Shown here one piece after another: positions 1 through 7,590 of a stretch of DNA of 10,547 nt. Origin of the DNA: Planctomycetota bacterium (GTDB lineage Bacteria; Planctomycetota; PLA2; JAEUHO01); NCBI GenBank assembly GCA_029213105.1, contig JARGNS010000014.1, positions 1 through 10,547 of the forward strand, written 5' to 3'. A program made the translations under genes and the position numbers. Below the pieces are notes generated by a model, which saw nothing but the letters and a program-made list of their open reading frames with translations, searched no databases and had not been told where the DNA came from. Every line of letters starts with the position of its first letter. Position 1 is the first letter of the stretch.

Positions 1-9
1 CCGGGGGAC

Positions 10-792
10 GTGGGGCCGCCGCTGCCGCCTGACCTGGTGGCCACGCTGCGCTCGATCCGCTCGCTCGGCGCCATTACGGGCGCGGGGGTCTCGGCCGAAA
101 GCGGGATCCAGACGTACCGGGGGGCCGGGGGCCTGTACGACGACGAGGCCGAGGGTGACCGCACCGTCGAGGCCTTGAGCGCGGGCACGCTACGGGAGGA
201 CCCGGATCGCACCTGGCGGGTCGTGGGCGAACTCGCGCGTCGCGCCATCGACGCGGCGCCGAATGACGGGCACCGGGCCCTTGTCGCGATGGAGGACGCC
301 CTCGACCACTTCGTGCTCCTGACACAGAATGTGGATGGGCTGCACCGCCGGGCGGGCTCCCGGAACTTGATCGACATCCATGGCGATGTGCTCGATACGC
401 GCTGCATGGCCTGTGAGTGCCGCGGGCACCTGGGGCCCGCGGAGCTTCGCGGGCTCGAAGGCGCGCCCGTGTGTGCGTCCTGCGGGGGGACCCTGCGGCC
501 CGATGCCGTGCTCTTCGGGGAGATGCTCCCTCCGGCGAAGATCCACCGGCTCCACGACGAGTTGCTCGAAAGAACGCCAGACCTCGTGCTGATCGCGGGC
601 ACGACCGCCGTGTTTCCGTACATCGCGGAGCCGGTGCTCGTGGCCGCCCGCGCGGGTGTGCCGACCATCGAGGTCAATCCTGAGCCGACCCTGGTGACCC
701 CGCATGTGCGCTGGTCACTACGCGGGACGGCGGGCACACTGCTGCCGGCGATTGCGACGGTCATCGCCGATCGCCCCGCCGCGACACCCTGA
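10..792 (+). CDS. Sir2-family NAD-dependent protein deacylase (sirtuin), zinc-ribbon type
   Basis: This is a sirtuin that removes acyl groups from protein lysines using NAD+, probably in the cytoplasm. Seen in the sequence: the NAD-binding GAGVSAESGI at residues 24-33, then TYRG at 35-38, TQNVDGLH at 105-112, and catalytic His124 in IHGD. Zinc-ribbon cysteines are C132 and C135 paired with C155 and C158. The second NAD loop AGTT is at 196-199, and NPEP occurs near the C-terminus. At 260 residues it matches single-domain bacterial sirtuins such as CobB. The Tyr-x-x-Arg pair that marks desuccinylase/demalonylase types is not evident around residues 68-78, so deacetylation is the more likely reaction (inference). 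Thr199 stands where Ser is usual. The GTG start lies at the window edge with no upstream stop, so the true start could be further upstream. The PLD-like gene follows 61 bases downstream on the same strand. Confidence 0.93.
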   Translation: MGPPLPPDLVATLRSIRSLGAITGAGVSAESGIQTYRGAGGLYDDEAEGDRTVEALSAGTLREDPDRTWRVVGELARRAIDAAPNDGHRALVAMEDALDHFVLLTQNVDGLHRRAGSRNLIDIHGDVLDTRCMACECRGHLGPAELRGLEGAPVCASCGGTLRPDAVLFGEMLPPAKIHRLHDELLERTPDLVLIAGTTAVFPYIAEPVLVAARAGVPTIEVNPEPTLVTPHVRWSLRGTAGTLLPAIATVIADRPAATP

Positions 793-843
793 TTCGCCGG
801 GGAGGGCGCGGCGACGCAGGCGCCCCGTGACGTGGCCCGATCT

Positions 844-848
844 GGAGG
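844..848 (+). promoter_or_regulatory. Ribosome binding site that decides the start of the PLD-like gene
   Basis: GGAGG lies 5 bases before the ATG at 854. The next in-frame ATG, at 890, has no comparable purine-rich site before it. This favours 854, although the residues between the two starts do not look conserved. Confidence 0.55.
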
Positions 849-853
849 CGGTC

Positions 854-1585
854 ATGGCAACGCGGGGACCGGGGCCGCACAATGGGTGCATGGAACAACT
901 CGTGGATGCACTCCGGGAGAGTCTGGACGACGCGCGTCTGTCGCGCGGAGAGCGCAAGGCGTTGCGTGCACTCGTGGAGGCCCGCGGCGTCGACGCGCAC
1001 ATGCGCGGCCTCCTGCGCAACGAGGCATTCGTCCTCGCCCGTGAGGCCTTGACGGGGCCGCAGGTCGATTCGGTGCTGGAGTGGTTGCAGGACGTGCTCG
1101 GCATCCTGGTGCCCCTCGAGTGCGTCGAGAATGGCGACCGACACGAGATCGAGAATGGGGCCTGGTTCAGCCCGGGTCCCGAGCCGCTGCAGGCCCTGGT
1201 GCGCGAGATGCGACGTGTCCGTACCTCGGCCGACATCTGTGTGTTCACCATCACGGACGATCGCATCAGCGATGGGCTGATGGGCCTGGCTCGCCGGGGA
1301 GTGCGCGTGCGTGTCATCACCGATGATGACAAGGCGCGCGATCGCGGATCGGATATCGAGCGCATGCGTCGAGCGGGGATCGAGGTGCGCGTCGACCGCG
1401 CCGACCCTCACATGCATCACAAGTACGCAGTCTTCGATGACACACGGTTGGTGACGGGCAGCTTCAACTGGACCCGGGCCGCCTCGGGGGAGAACAACGA
1501 GAATCTCCTGCTGACCACGGAGCCGGCGCTCGTGCGTGCGTACCGTGAGGAGTTCGCCCGGTTGTGGGCGCTGTTCCAGCACTGA
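854..1585 (+). CDS. Phospholipase D-like protein, single HKD motif (Nuc/PLD6-type)
   Basis: This is a 243-residue protein of the PLD superfamily with one HKD motif. Relatives (bacterial Nuc, mitochondrial PLD6/Zucchini) act as homodimers that hydrolyse phosphodiester bonds in nucleic acids or cardiolipin. Visible landmarks are FSPG at residues 105-108, a Rossmann-like stretch with GLARRGVRVRVITDDD, and HxKx4D as H188, K190 and D195. These are followed by GSFNW at 202-206 and NNENLL at 214-219. No signal peptide or membrane segment is seen, so a soluble cytoplasmic enzyme is likely. That favours nuclease over phospholipase activity (inference). Residues 13-70 form a charged helical N-terminal region of unknown role. 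The start at 854 is chosen for its ribosome binding site; 890 is the alternative and would remove 12 residues. The gene ends 9 bases short of the stop of the convergent minus-strand gene. Confidence 0.88.
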   Translation: MATRGPGPHNGCMEQLVDALRESLDDARLSRGERKALRALVEARGVDAHMRGLLRNEAFVLAREALTGPQVDSVLEWLQDVLGILVPLECVENGDRHEIENGAWFSPGPEPLQALVREMRRVRTSADICVFTITDDRISDGLMGLARRGVRVRVITDDDKARDRGSDIERMRRAGIEVRVDRADPHMHHKYAVFDDTRLVTGSFNWTRAASGENNENLLLTTEPALVRAYREEFARLWALFQH

Positions 1586-1594
1586 CGCTTGCCG

Positions 1595-3037
1595 CTACTT
1601 CGTTTCGTCCAGCCAGCGGCGCAGGCGCAGCGCGAGCCCAGGGACGTCGAGTTCGAACGTCTGCTCGACAAGGTCATCCGCCTGCGTGCCTGCGGCGACG
1701 GCCTGGAGGACGGTCGGGACGCGCTCCGGGTGTGCCTCGATCAGGTAGGCGGCGAGGACATAGCTCAGAAGCATGTCCTCCGTGTTCATCGTGTTGACCT
1801 CCTTGCCGAGCAGCAGGCGGAGGTCGGGCGCACGATCGCTTGCCAGCATGGCGCGCCCGTGCGCGCGCCAGTCGGCCCGCGGCTCGGTCAGCCGCTTCCA
1901 CAGGTCGTCAGCCGGGTCGGTCTTGTCGCCGTACTTCGTGCGCCGCACGTAGAACGTGCGGCGATGACCGCTCAGGAGGTGGCTTACGTACAGCCCGAAG
2001 CCCTCGAAGGCCCAGCCGTGCTTCGAGCGCACCTTGAACCCGAAACGCAACATGGCCGCGAGAGGCTGGCGCGTGCACCACTCGAGGCGTCGCTCACGCT
2101 GCCCACTGCGCGCGAAGACGATGTTCGTCTTGGGGAACCACCCGGAGGAGAGCGACGCGCCGAACGTCTGGAAGGCCGTCGACGAGCGCGGGTGGTTCTT
2201 GAGCAGCGTGCCGCGCTCGGCATTGCTCGTGATGAGCAGCACGGACAGCTCGCGCAGGGCGGGCGGCTTGCTTCCGTAGATCGCGGGCCAGAATCGGAAC
2301 GTCGAGTCGACGAGCTCGTAGGCCGCTTTCAGCTCGCTGGCGGTGACGGTGCCCGCGATGCGAGCGCGCGGACCTTCCACGATGCCCTTCCAGCCCACCC
2401 CGGTGGCGACCTCGTCCCGGTTGGGCCGGACGGACGCCGGCGTGGGCGCACGGGCGCGGGCGTTCTTGGCCTGCTCGGCCAGCTCCTTGCGGCGCCGGAT
2501 CGAGGGCAGGCTCTCGTTCAAGAGCCATGCTCCGGATGCGTCCAGCACTTCGCCGCGCCGTTCGTGTATGTCGGCGCGGTGGGGGGCCGCCCGCGCCACG
2601 GTGCGCAGGAGGCGCGCACGCTCGCGCTTGGGTACACGCGTCCCCTGCGCCTCGAGCCAGGCGAGGGTGTCCTCGGCGAAGCGGTCTCCCAGTGCCTTGA
2701 AGCGCTCGGCCACCTCAGGCGCTGGCGACTTCAAGTTGCGGGGCGCCTTGTAGCGGGCCGCGCGGGTCCACGTCCCGTCCTGGCCACGCTTGTACTTGAG
2801 CCACTTGCGGGCGACGGCGTGATCCGGCTCGAAGGAGAGCAGGAGCTCGTAGGTGGTGTTGCGGTCGCGGAAGAGCTTGCCCTTGTGGCAGGCGGCGCCG
2901 TGGGCCTCGAGGGCGTTCACGAGTTGCGCGACCCGTCCGGCTTCGGCCGCGCGGCTGTCCTGCTCGTCCCCCGTGGCCCGCAGCGGTAGCAGGGTCAGAA
3001 GGAAGACGATCAGGGGCAGGGGAGGGACGCGGCGCAT
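1595..3037 (-). CDS. Secreted peptidase-MA-like protein lacking the HExxH motif
   Basis: This is a 480-residue exported protein of no firmly named family. Residues 1-24 look like a signal peptide: two Arg, a hydrophobic run from Pro8 to Leu19, and possible cleavage after ATG (residues 21-23). Residues 60-95 carry a pattern (FEPDHAVARKWLKYKR, then a Gly-Thr-Trp) often seen in secreted planctomycete proteins. The second half follows the order of peptidase-MA/DUF1570-like gluzincins: a strand with LSVLLIT at 264-270, a helix at 318-331, WAFEGFGLY at 342-350, and a C-terminal helical repeat ending near RRWLDE. In active relatives the helix holds HExxH. Here it reads LEWCTRQPLAAML with no His, while the downstream Glu345 is kept. 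A catalytically dead, binding or scaffold role is therefore likely (inference). The reading frame is open for another 81 codons upstream, but only the ATG at 3037 gives a signal peptide. No good Shine-Dalgarno site is seen. Confidence 0.8.
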   Translation of the reverse strand: MRRVPPLPLIVFLLTLLPLRATGDEQDSRAAEAGRVAQLVNALEAHGAACHKGKLFRDRNTTYELLLSFEPDHAVARKWLKYKRGQDGTWTRAARYKAPRNLKSPAPEVAERFKALGDRFAEDTLAWLEAQGTRVPKRERARLLRTVARAAPHRADIHERRGEVLDASGAWLLNESLPSIRRRKELAEQAKNARARAPTPASVRPNRDEVATGVGWKGIVEGPRARIAGTVTASELKAAYELVDSTFRFWPAIYGSKPPALRELSVLLITSNAERGTLLKNHPRSSTAFQTFGASLSSGWFPKTNIVFARSGQRERRLEWCTRQPLAAMLRFGFKVRSKHGWAFEGFGLYVSHLLSGHRRTFYVRRTKYGDKTDPADDLWKRLTEPRADWRAHGRAMLASDRAPDLRLLLGKEVNTMNTEDMLLSYVLAAYLIEAHPERVPTVLQAVAAGTQADDLVEQTFELDVPGLALRLRRWLDETK

Positions 3038-3187
3038 GGCCCCGATGGTACGGGGAGGACAATCGCCCCGACGATTCGACCGTCTTGGGGAACGTCGCAA
3101 CATTCTCGTGGGGCCGGCGTTTCCTGGGGTGCCAGATGGATGGCAGGGAGCGCTTCCGAGGAGTGTTGCTGATGCGTCCTTCCGGTA

Positions 3188-3230
3188 GCCGGGTCTCCGA
3201 ATGCGGGGGAGGCCCGGCACTTTCATTTTT
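3188..3230 (+). terminator. Hairpin followed by a T-rich tract in the divergent spacer (terminator or attenuator)
   Basis: The left arm GCCGGGTCTCC (3188-3198) pairs with the right arm GGAGGCCCGGC (3208-3218). All 11 pairs form, one of them a G-T wobble, around a 9-base loop. TTTCATTTTT (3221-3230) begins two bases later and is conspicuous in this G+C-rich DNA. The structure has terminator polarity on the plus strand only; no T-run flanks it on the other side. The spacer 3038-3278 holds no plus-strand gene before it, so it sits in the probable leader of the gene that starts at 3279. It may be an attenuator, or it may block stray transcription. No convincing promoter pair was found in the rest of the spacer. 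Confidence 0.6.
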
Positions 3231-3268
3231 GGACATGCGTGGCTCCGGCTCCGTCGTTTGGATGGAGC

Positions 3269-3274
3269 AGGAGG
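3269..3274 (+). promoter_or_regulatory. Ribosome binding site fixing the start at 3279
   Basis: AGGAGG lies 4 bases before the ATG at 3279. It selects this start over the longer open frame from 3201. The ATG at 3201 lies in the loop of the 3188-3218 hairpin and would put 26 non-hydrophobic residues before the signal peptide. Confidence 0.7.
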
Positions 3275-3278
3275 TCGC

Positions 3279-4943
3279 ATGCATCGAGGTACGGCAATAC
3301 GTCATTCGCTGGGCCTTCGCCTCGGGCGAATCCTGCTCGTGGTGCCCCTGCTGCTTGCCGGCATGGGGGCCTCCGCCCAGGCCGGGGATGGCCCCTTCCG
3401 CGAGGCCTTCGAGCCCCCCCAGGCGCCGCTCAGGGGGACGGGGACCGCCGGGGCGCTCGGCAGCGACCGCGCCAGCCCGCGCCGTCCGTTGGCGCGCCTG
3501 GTCACCCTGCGGGCGGGCGCCGAAGCCCAACTGCTGGAAGCCGAGGGCTTCAAGCCGCGCTCCTACAGCCAGGTGCACCTGCGCCTCAAGAACACCAGCG
3601 ATGAGCCCTTGCGCGTGGACGTCTGCGGGTCGCACCTGATACCTCGTCGGACGGGCTCGTGCCAGCGTCTGGGCCTGGGACCGCAAGTGACGCCGCGGGA
3701 GAAGCGCAAGCGCACGCGCAAGGCGCATCCGCGCCCTCCGGACCAGCCGCCGGGGACGGTCATCATCGGCCTGAAGGCGGGAGAAGAGAAGGTGGTCCAC
3801 CTATGGACCTGCTGCCTCGACGCCGGCACGCCGGCACCCAAGAAGCACGTGTTCCGCGTCGCGACCGATCCGCTTCCCGAGGTTCGTGAAGAGGCCCTGC
3901 GGTGGTGGGCCGAGAACCCGGATGCTCCCCAGGGCGTCGTCAATCGTGCCATCTGGCAGTTCCGTCCCGTGGATGAAGGCAGCGCCTTCGAGTTCATGCG
4001 TGGCACGCGTCGTCCCCGGTTGATGGGCGGCCACGGACTCGCGGTCCACGCGGGCAGTGTCTACATGTTGCGCGCGGGCGAGCTCATGGCGCGCGATCCC
4101 GATGGCATCGAGCGTTTCCTCGGGACGCAGATGGATGGCGTCTTCCCGACGGACAGTGCCCTCTACGCGATCTCCTGGGGCGCCCACCCCGGCTCGACGG
4201 TGCGCGGCGCGCCGCCCCCGCGTGAACTGTGGCGGCTCGTGCCGACGGGGGACGAGCCCTGGGCCCACGTGGCCACCATCCCGCACGATCTCAGGGTCGA
4301 TCGCGTCCAGGTGGCGCCCAGCGGCGGGATCCTCGTGCTGACGGGCGCGGGGCTCTACCGCGTGGACCGTGATGCGAAGCGCTTGCGCGAAGTGCTTCTC
4401 ACCCAAGACACCGAGAACCTGAGTGTCTCCTTCCAGCGCGACGGCCGGGCCCTCGTCACGCACCGGCGTGCCGCCGGGGCTGGCTACGTGCAGGGCGGCG
4501 AGCGCAAGGGGGAGACGAGCCCCGTGTGCGAACTCTGGGAAGTCGACGCCAAGACCGGAGCCCGGGAGCGGACGCGGGAACTCTGGAACGTCCGGCAACT
4601 CCAGACCGGCCCGGCCGGGACCTATGCACTCACACCCGGCGGCAAGCTGCGACGCCTGCAGGGCCGCTCCTTCCGCAATGCGCCGGGGCAGCGGGCGTAC
4701 GAGCGCCTGGTGCGGGTGGGGCGCAAGTACGTCTGGCTCGAGTCCAAGCGCGGCCGCCTGGTGGCCGTCGACAGGGCAGGCCGGATCCGATTCGAGTCGG
4801 GGCCGCGCATGCCGGAGGATGGCACCTGGGCCATGGATCCCCACGATGACCGCATCGTCTGGCGCAAGGGCCGCGAGTATTGGCGGCTGGAGCCGGCCCG
4901 CGGCGAGCGGGCCAAGCTGGAGTCCCTGGCCCGGGCACGCTAG
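3279..4943 (+). CDS. Exported protein with a beta-sandwich-like domain and a beta-propeller-like C-terminal half
   Basis: The family is not recognised. The 554-residue protein begins with a clear signal peptide (basic residues to Arg17, hydrophobic core at 18-30, cleavage probably after AQA at 33-35). Residues 96-200 look like a beta-sandwich, with VHLRLKNTSDEPLRVDV, a Gly-rich turn, then VVHLWTCCLDAGTPAP. A short helix follows (EVREEALRWWAENP, 201-214) and ends with the motif VVNRAIWQF. Cysteines 116, 128, 178 and 179 could form disulphides outside the cytoplasm. From about residue 245 to 540 there are repeated short strands of the type VYMLRAGELMARD, LYRVDRD, ELWEVDA and LVAVDRAG. These resemble the blades of a propeller that binds ligands or proteins, with no catalytic motif visible. 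The start is fixed by AGGAGG and the signal peptide. The pirin gene follows after 60 bases. The gene is divergent from the peptidase-like gene, but no functional link is evident. Confidence 0.78.
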   Translation: MHRGTAIRHSLGLRLGRILLVVPLLLAGMGASAQAGDGPFREAFEPPQAPLRGTGTAGALGSDRASPRRPLARLVTLRAGAEAQLLEAEGFKPRSYSQVHLRLKNTSDEPLRVDVCGSHLIPRRTGSCQRLGLGPQVTPREKRKRTRKAHPRPPDQPPGTVIIGLKAGEEKVVHLWTCCLDAGTPAPKKHVFRVATDPLPEVREEALRWWAENPDAPQGVVNRAIWQFRPVDEGSAFEFMRGTRRPRLMGGHGLAVHAGSVYMLRAGELMARDPDGIERFLGTQMDGVFPTDSALYAISWGAHPGSTVRGAPPPRELWRLVPTGDEPWAHVATIPHDLRVDRVQVAPSGGILVLTGAGLYRVDRDAKRLREVLLTQDTENLSVSFQRDGRALVTHRRAAGAGYVQGGERKGETSPVCELWEVDAKTGARERTRELWNVRQLQTGPAGTYALTPGGKLRRLQGRSFRNAPGQRAYERLVRVGRKYVWLESKRGRLVAVDRAGRIRFESGPRMPEDGTWAMDPHDDRIVWRKGREYWRLEPARGERAKLESLARAR

Positions 4944-4954
4944 AGACGCATCCC

Positions 4955-4983
4955 TGGCGAGTGCCTGTTTCAACAAGTATCAT
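4955..4983 (+). promoter_or_regulatory. Possible sigma-70-type promoter for the pirin gene
   Basis: TGGCGA (4955-4960) and TATCAT (4978-4983) are separated by exactly 17 bases. The -10 box matches the consensus at 5 of 6 positions; the -35 box is weak at 3 of 6. Transcription would start near 4990, just ahead of the GGAGG at 4993-4997. The gap to the preceding stop is only 60 bases, so read-through from the upstream gene is an alternative. Confidence 0.3.
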
Positions 4984-5003
4984 GGCCGCTCCGGAGGTGC
5001 CCC

Positions 5004-5702
5004 ATGATCACGATCCGTCGTTCCCGCGCCCGTGGGCGCCGCGAGATGGGCTGGCTCTCCGCTCGCCACAGCTTCTCGTTCGGCAGCTACCACGATCCCC
5101 GCTGGATGGGATTCCGTCATCTGCGTGTGCTCAACGAGGACTGGATCCAACCGAAGCGGGGCTTCCCGATGCATCCGCATCGTGACATGGAGATCATCAC
5201 CTATGTGCTCGAGGGTGCACTGGAGCACAAGGACTCTGTCGGCAACAAGGGGGTGATCCGTCCTTGGCAGGTGCAGCGGATGAGCGCGGGCCGAGGCATC
5301 CGCCACAGCGAGTACAACGCGTCAAGCAAGGAGCCCGTGCACCTGCTGCAGATCTGGCTGCTTCCGGACAAGCGTGGCCACAAGCCGAGCTACGAGGACA
5401 AGACGTTCCCGGCAAAGGCGCGCCGCAATCGTCTCGCGCTCGTGGCATCTCCGGACGGGGCCCACGGCTCCTTGAAGATCCACCAGAACGCGCGCATGTA
5501 CGCGTCCGTCCTCGAGAAGGGCAAGTCGATCGACCTCACGCTGAAGGCCACCCGCTACGCCTGGCTGCAGGTGGCAAGCGGCAGTCTGAAGATCGGTGAG
5601 CACACCCTCGGCGAAGGAGACGGCGCCGCCATCCAGCGTGAGACGAAGCTCAAGATCAAGGGACTCGAAGGCTCGGAGTTCGTCCTGTTCGACCTGCCTT
5701 GA
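5004..5702 (+). CDS. Pirin family protein, YhhW-like cupin (putative quercetin 2,3-dioxygenase)
   Basis: This is a 232-residue bicupin of the pirin family, the length of E. coli YhhW. Members bind one metal ion, usually iron, in the N-terminal cupin. Some oxidise quercetin in vitro, but the physiological substrate is usually unknown. The expected ligands are all present at the YhhW positions: His57 and His59 in FPMHPHRDMEIITYVLEG, and His101 and Glu103 in GRGIRHSE. The N-terminal SARHSFSFGSYHDP and RVLNEDW are family signatures. The C-terminal cupin ends with LEGSEFVLFDLP. No signal peptide is present, so it is cytoplasmic. GGAGG at 4993-4997, 6 bases before the ATG, supports the start. The stop lies 3 bases from the stop of the convergent carbamoyltransferase gene. 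No flavonoid pathway gene is nearby, so the substrate cannot be inferred. Confidence 0.94.
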   Translation: MITIRRSRARGRREMGWLSARHSFSFGSYHDPRWMGFRHLRVLNEDWIQPKRGFPMHPHRDMEIITYVLEGALEHKDSVGNKGVIRPWQVQRMSAGRGIRHSEYNASSKEPVHLLQIWLLPDKRGHKPSYEDKTFPAKARRNRLALVASPDGAHGSLKIHQNARMYASVLEKGKSIDLTLKATRYAWLQVASGSLKIGEHTLGEGDGAAIQRETKLKIKGLEGSEFVLFDLP

Positions 5703-5705
5703 GGT

Positions 5706-7547
5706 TCAGGCGTCGTGGCGCAGTACGGCCCGGGCGGCGGCCTGGCGTAGGGCATTGCGGCTCATGCCCTGACGGACGCCCTTGAGGCGCCGCAGGAACG
5801 GCCGCAGCGTGCGGTGCATCGCTCGCTTCTCGAGCAGCACGTCATGCAGGCACAGCGCGTCCAGGTCCGTCGCGAGGAACGTGTCGATGGCGTTGCCAGG
5901 CGTCTCCACGACCGGTTCGCCGCGGTCATTGAACGAGGTGTTCATCAGGATGGGCACACCCGTCCGCTCGGCGAAGGCGGTGATGAGCGCATGGAAGCGC
6001 GGATTGGTCTCCTTGTGGACGGTCTGGACCCGTGCGGTGCCGTCCACATGCGTGACGCCTGCGATGGCGGCACGCTTCTCCGGCCGTACATCGGTCGCAA
6101 GCAGCATGAACGGGCTGTCGTGCGCGCCGACGAACCACTCGTGGACATGCTCGGCCAGGACAGCGGGGGCGAACGGTCGGAAGCCCTGGCGGTGCTTGAC
6201 CTTCGCGTTGACGTGATCGCGCATGGCCGCGGTGCGCGGGTCCGCCAAGATGCTGCGGTTGCCCAGGGCGCGCGGTCCGAACTCACTGCCTCCCTGGAAC
6301 CACCCGATGACCTTGCCCGCAGCAAGCAGATCCGCCACCTGCGGGGTGACGTCCTGGGACTGACGTCGGTGGGCGGTGAGCTTCACGGCCGCGCGATCCG
6401 TGGCGGCGTCGATGCGCTCCTGCGGGTAGGTGATGCCGAGATAGGGGTGCCGCATGGTCCAGGCGCGTTCGCGGCCGGCAAGCTCGAGCCAGCCGTACAG
6501 CGCGCAGCCGATGGCGATGCCGTCATCGCCGGCGGCGGGCTGGATGTAGACGCGTTCGAACGGGGTCTGCTCGACGATCTTGCCGTTGGCGACACAGTTC
6601 AGGGCGACGCCTCCGGCGATCGTCAGGCTCGTGGCGCCGGTCGCGTCGTGCAGCCGTCGGGCACGGGCAAGCAGAACCTGCTCGGTGTCCTCCTGGACAC
6701 GCCGGGCGAGGTCCTCCCAGTGGGGGCGATCGGGGCTGTGCTGCCAGTCGCCGTCGGACACGCCCTCGTAGGGGCGGTCGAGATCGTCTCCCCAGGCGCG
6801 GAGTCGGAGATCGTCACCCTCCAGCGTGGCTAGCGGCTCCATGGTGAGACGGCCGAAGGGCGCCAGTCCCATGACCTCCCCGCAGCGGTTCCAGTGCCCG
6901 AAGATGTACGAGGAAACGCGGCTGTAGAGGGCGCCAAGTCCACCCATCATGAAGAAGTCGTCGTTGACCAGGCTCTTGGTGGGCGCGAGCCATGCCTTGC
7001 GTACGGTCTCGAGGCTCTTGCCCTGGAAGGTGTAGTACGACTCCGACTCGCGTGCATAGGGCACGGTGTCGCAGTGGTCGGGAATCGGCTCGGTGACGTC
7101 TTCGCGATGGCTGCCGACGCCGTCGACCACCATCACCGCTCCCTCGTCGTAGGGCGAGCAGGCGAACGCACTGTAGCCATGGGCGAGATGGTGGCTGATG
7201 TCCACCACCCGCGGGTCGTCCGTGCGGAAGAGCACCGAACGCATGGCCTGTTCGCGATCGAGGGGCGTCATGAGCTGGGAGCCCGCGTAGCTGAGGAACA
7301 ACTCCTCCAGGTCGCGCACATTCAGGAGGTAGGAGTTGCGGACGATCCAGGTGACGTCGTCCAGGGTGATTCCGGCGGCCAACAGGCAGTACGCCACGGG
7401 ATCCGTATAGAAGCCCGTGTCGTGCTTGACCCTCGTGAGACGTTCCTTGTTGATCGCGCAGACGATCTCGCCGTCACACAGCAGCGCGGCGCTGACGTCG
7501 TGGTCGTACGCGTTGATCCCGAGGATGTCGAGGGGGGTGGCGCTCAT
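5706..7547 (-). CDS. NodU/CmcH-family O-carbamoyltransferase
   Basis: This cytoplasmic enzyme family moves a carbamoyl group from carbamoyl phosphate, through carbamoyl-AMP, to a hydroxyl on a sugar or secondary metabolite (TobZ, CmcH, NodU). The 613-residue length fits the family. The N-terminal Kae1-like domain starts LGINAYDHDVSAALL at residues 9-23. The HxxxH pair is His119/His123 in SHHLAHGYSAF, followed by VVDGVGS at 140-146, AGGVALNCVANGK at 311-323 and PAAGDDGIAIG at 337-347. The C-terminal YrdC-like domain has EFGPRALGNRSILADP (422-437), GFRPFAPAVL (455-464) and NTSFNDRGEPVVETP (536-550). All key segments are intact, so it should be active. It follows the kinase gene after 43 bases on the same strand, and no terminator is seen between them. 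No glycosyltransferase, polyketide or aminoglycoside gene is in the window, so the acceptor is unknown. The start matches the family N-terminus, although the Shine-Dalgarno site is weak. Confidence 0.95.
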   Translation of the reverse strand: MSATPLDILGINAYDHDVSAALLCDGEIVCAINKERLTRVKHDTGFYTDPVAYCLLAAGITLDDVTWIVRNSYLLNVRDLEELFLSYAGSQLMTPLDREQAMRSVLFRTDDPRVVDISHHLAHGYSAFACSPYDEGAVMVVDGVGSHREDVTEPIPDHCDTVPYARESESYYTFQGKSLETVRKAWLAPTKSLVNDDFFMMGGLGALYSRVSSYIFGHWNRCGEVMGLAPFGRLTMEPLATLEGDDLRLRAWGDDLDRPYEGVSDGDWQHSPDRPHWEDLARRVQEDTEQVLLARARRLHDATGATSLTIAGGVALNCVANGKIVEQTPFERVYIQPAAGDDGIAIGCALYGWLELAGRERAWTMRHPYLGITYPQERIDAATDRAAVKLTAHRRQSQDVTPQVADLLAAGKVIGWFQGGSEFGPRALGNRSILADPRTAAMRDHVNAKVKHRQGFRPFAPAVLAEHVHEWFVGAHDSPFMLLATDVRPEKRAAIAGVTHVDGTARVQTVHKETNPRFHALITAFAERTGVPILMNTSFNDRGEPVVETPGNAIDTFLATDLDALCLHDVLLEKRAMHRTLRPFLRRLKGVRQGMSRNALRQAAARAVLRHDA

Positions 7548-7590
7548 GGGGACTGGAGATCATCCCCCAGGAGCAGCCTGCCGTCCCGTA

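Noticed and set aside
804..825. GGGCGC/GCGCCC inverted repeat just after the sirtuin stop, considered as a terminator
   Set aside because: The stem is only 6 pairs with a 10-base loop, and no T-tract follows. Such repeats are frequent by chance at this base composition.
1589..2989. A 466-codon plus-strand frame opposite the peptidase-like gene
   Set aside because: The minus-strand frame has a signal peptide and a family-like layout, whereas the plus-strand product has neither. It is a shadow.
3801..4976. A 391-codon minus-strand frame opposite the exported protein gene
   Set aside because: The plus-strand gene has a strong ribosome binding site and a signal peptide. The antisense product shows no recognisable domain.
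5814..6833. A 339-codon plus-strand frame opposite the carbamoyltransferase
   Set aside because: It overlaps conserved carbamoyltransferase motifs on the other strand and shows no domain of its own.
7561..7563. Upstream minus-strand ATG as an alternative start for the carbamoyltransferase
   Set aside because: It is 16 bases upstream and therefore out of frame. The ATG at 7547 gives the expected family N-terminus.
7548..7566. GGGGA/TCCCC inverted repeat before the carbamoyltransferase start, considered as a terminator or translational control hairpin
   Set aside because: It has five pairs and no T-tract. It is too weak to call, though it might slightly affect initiation.
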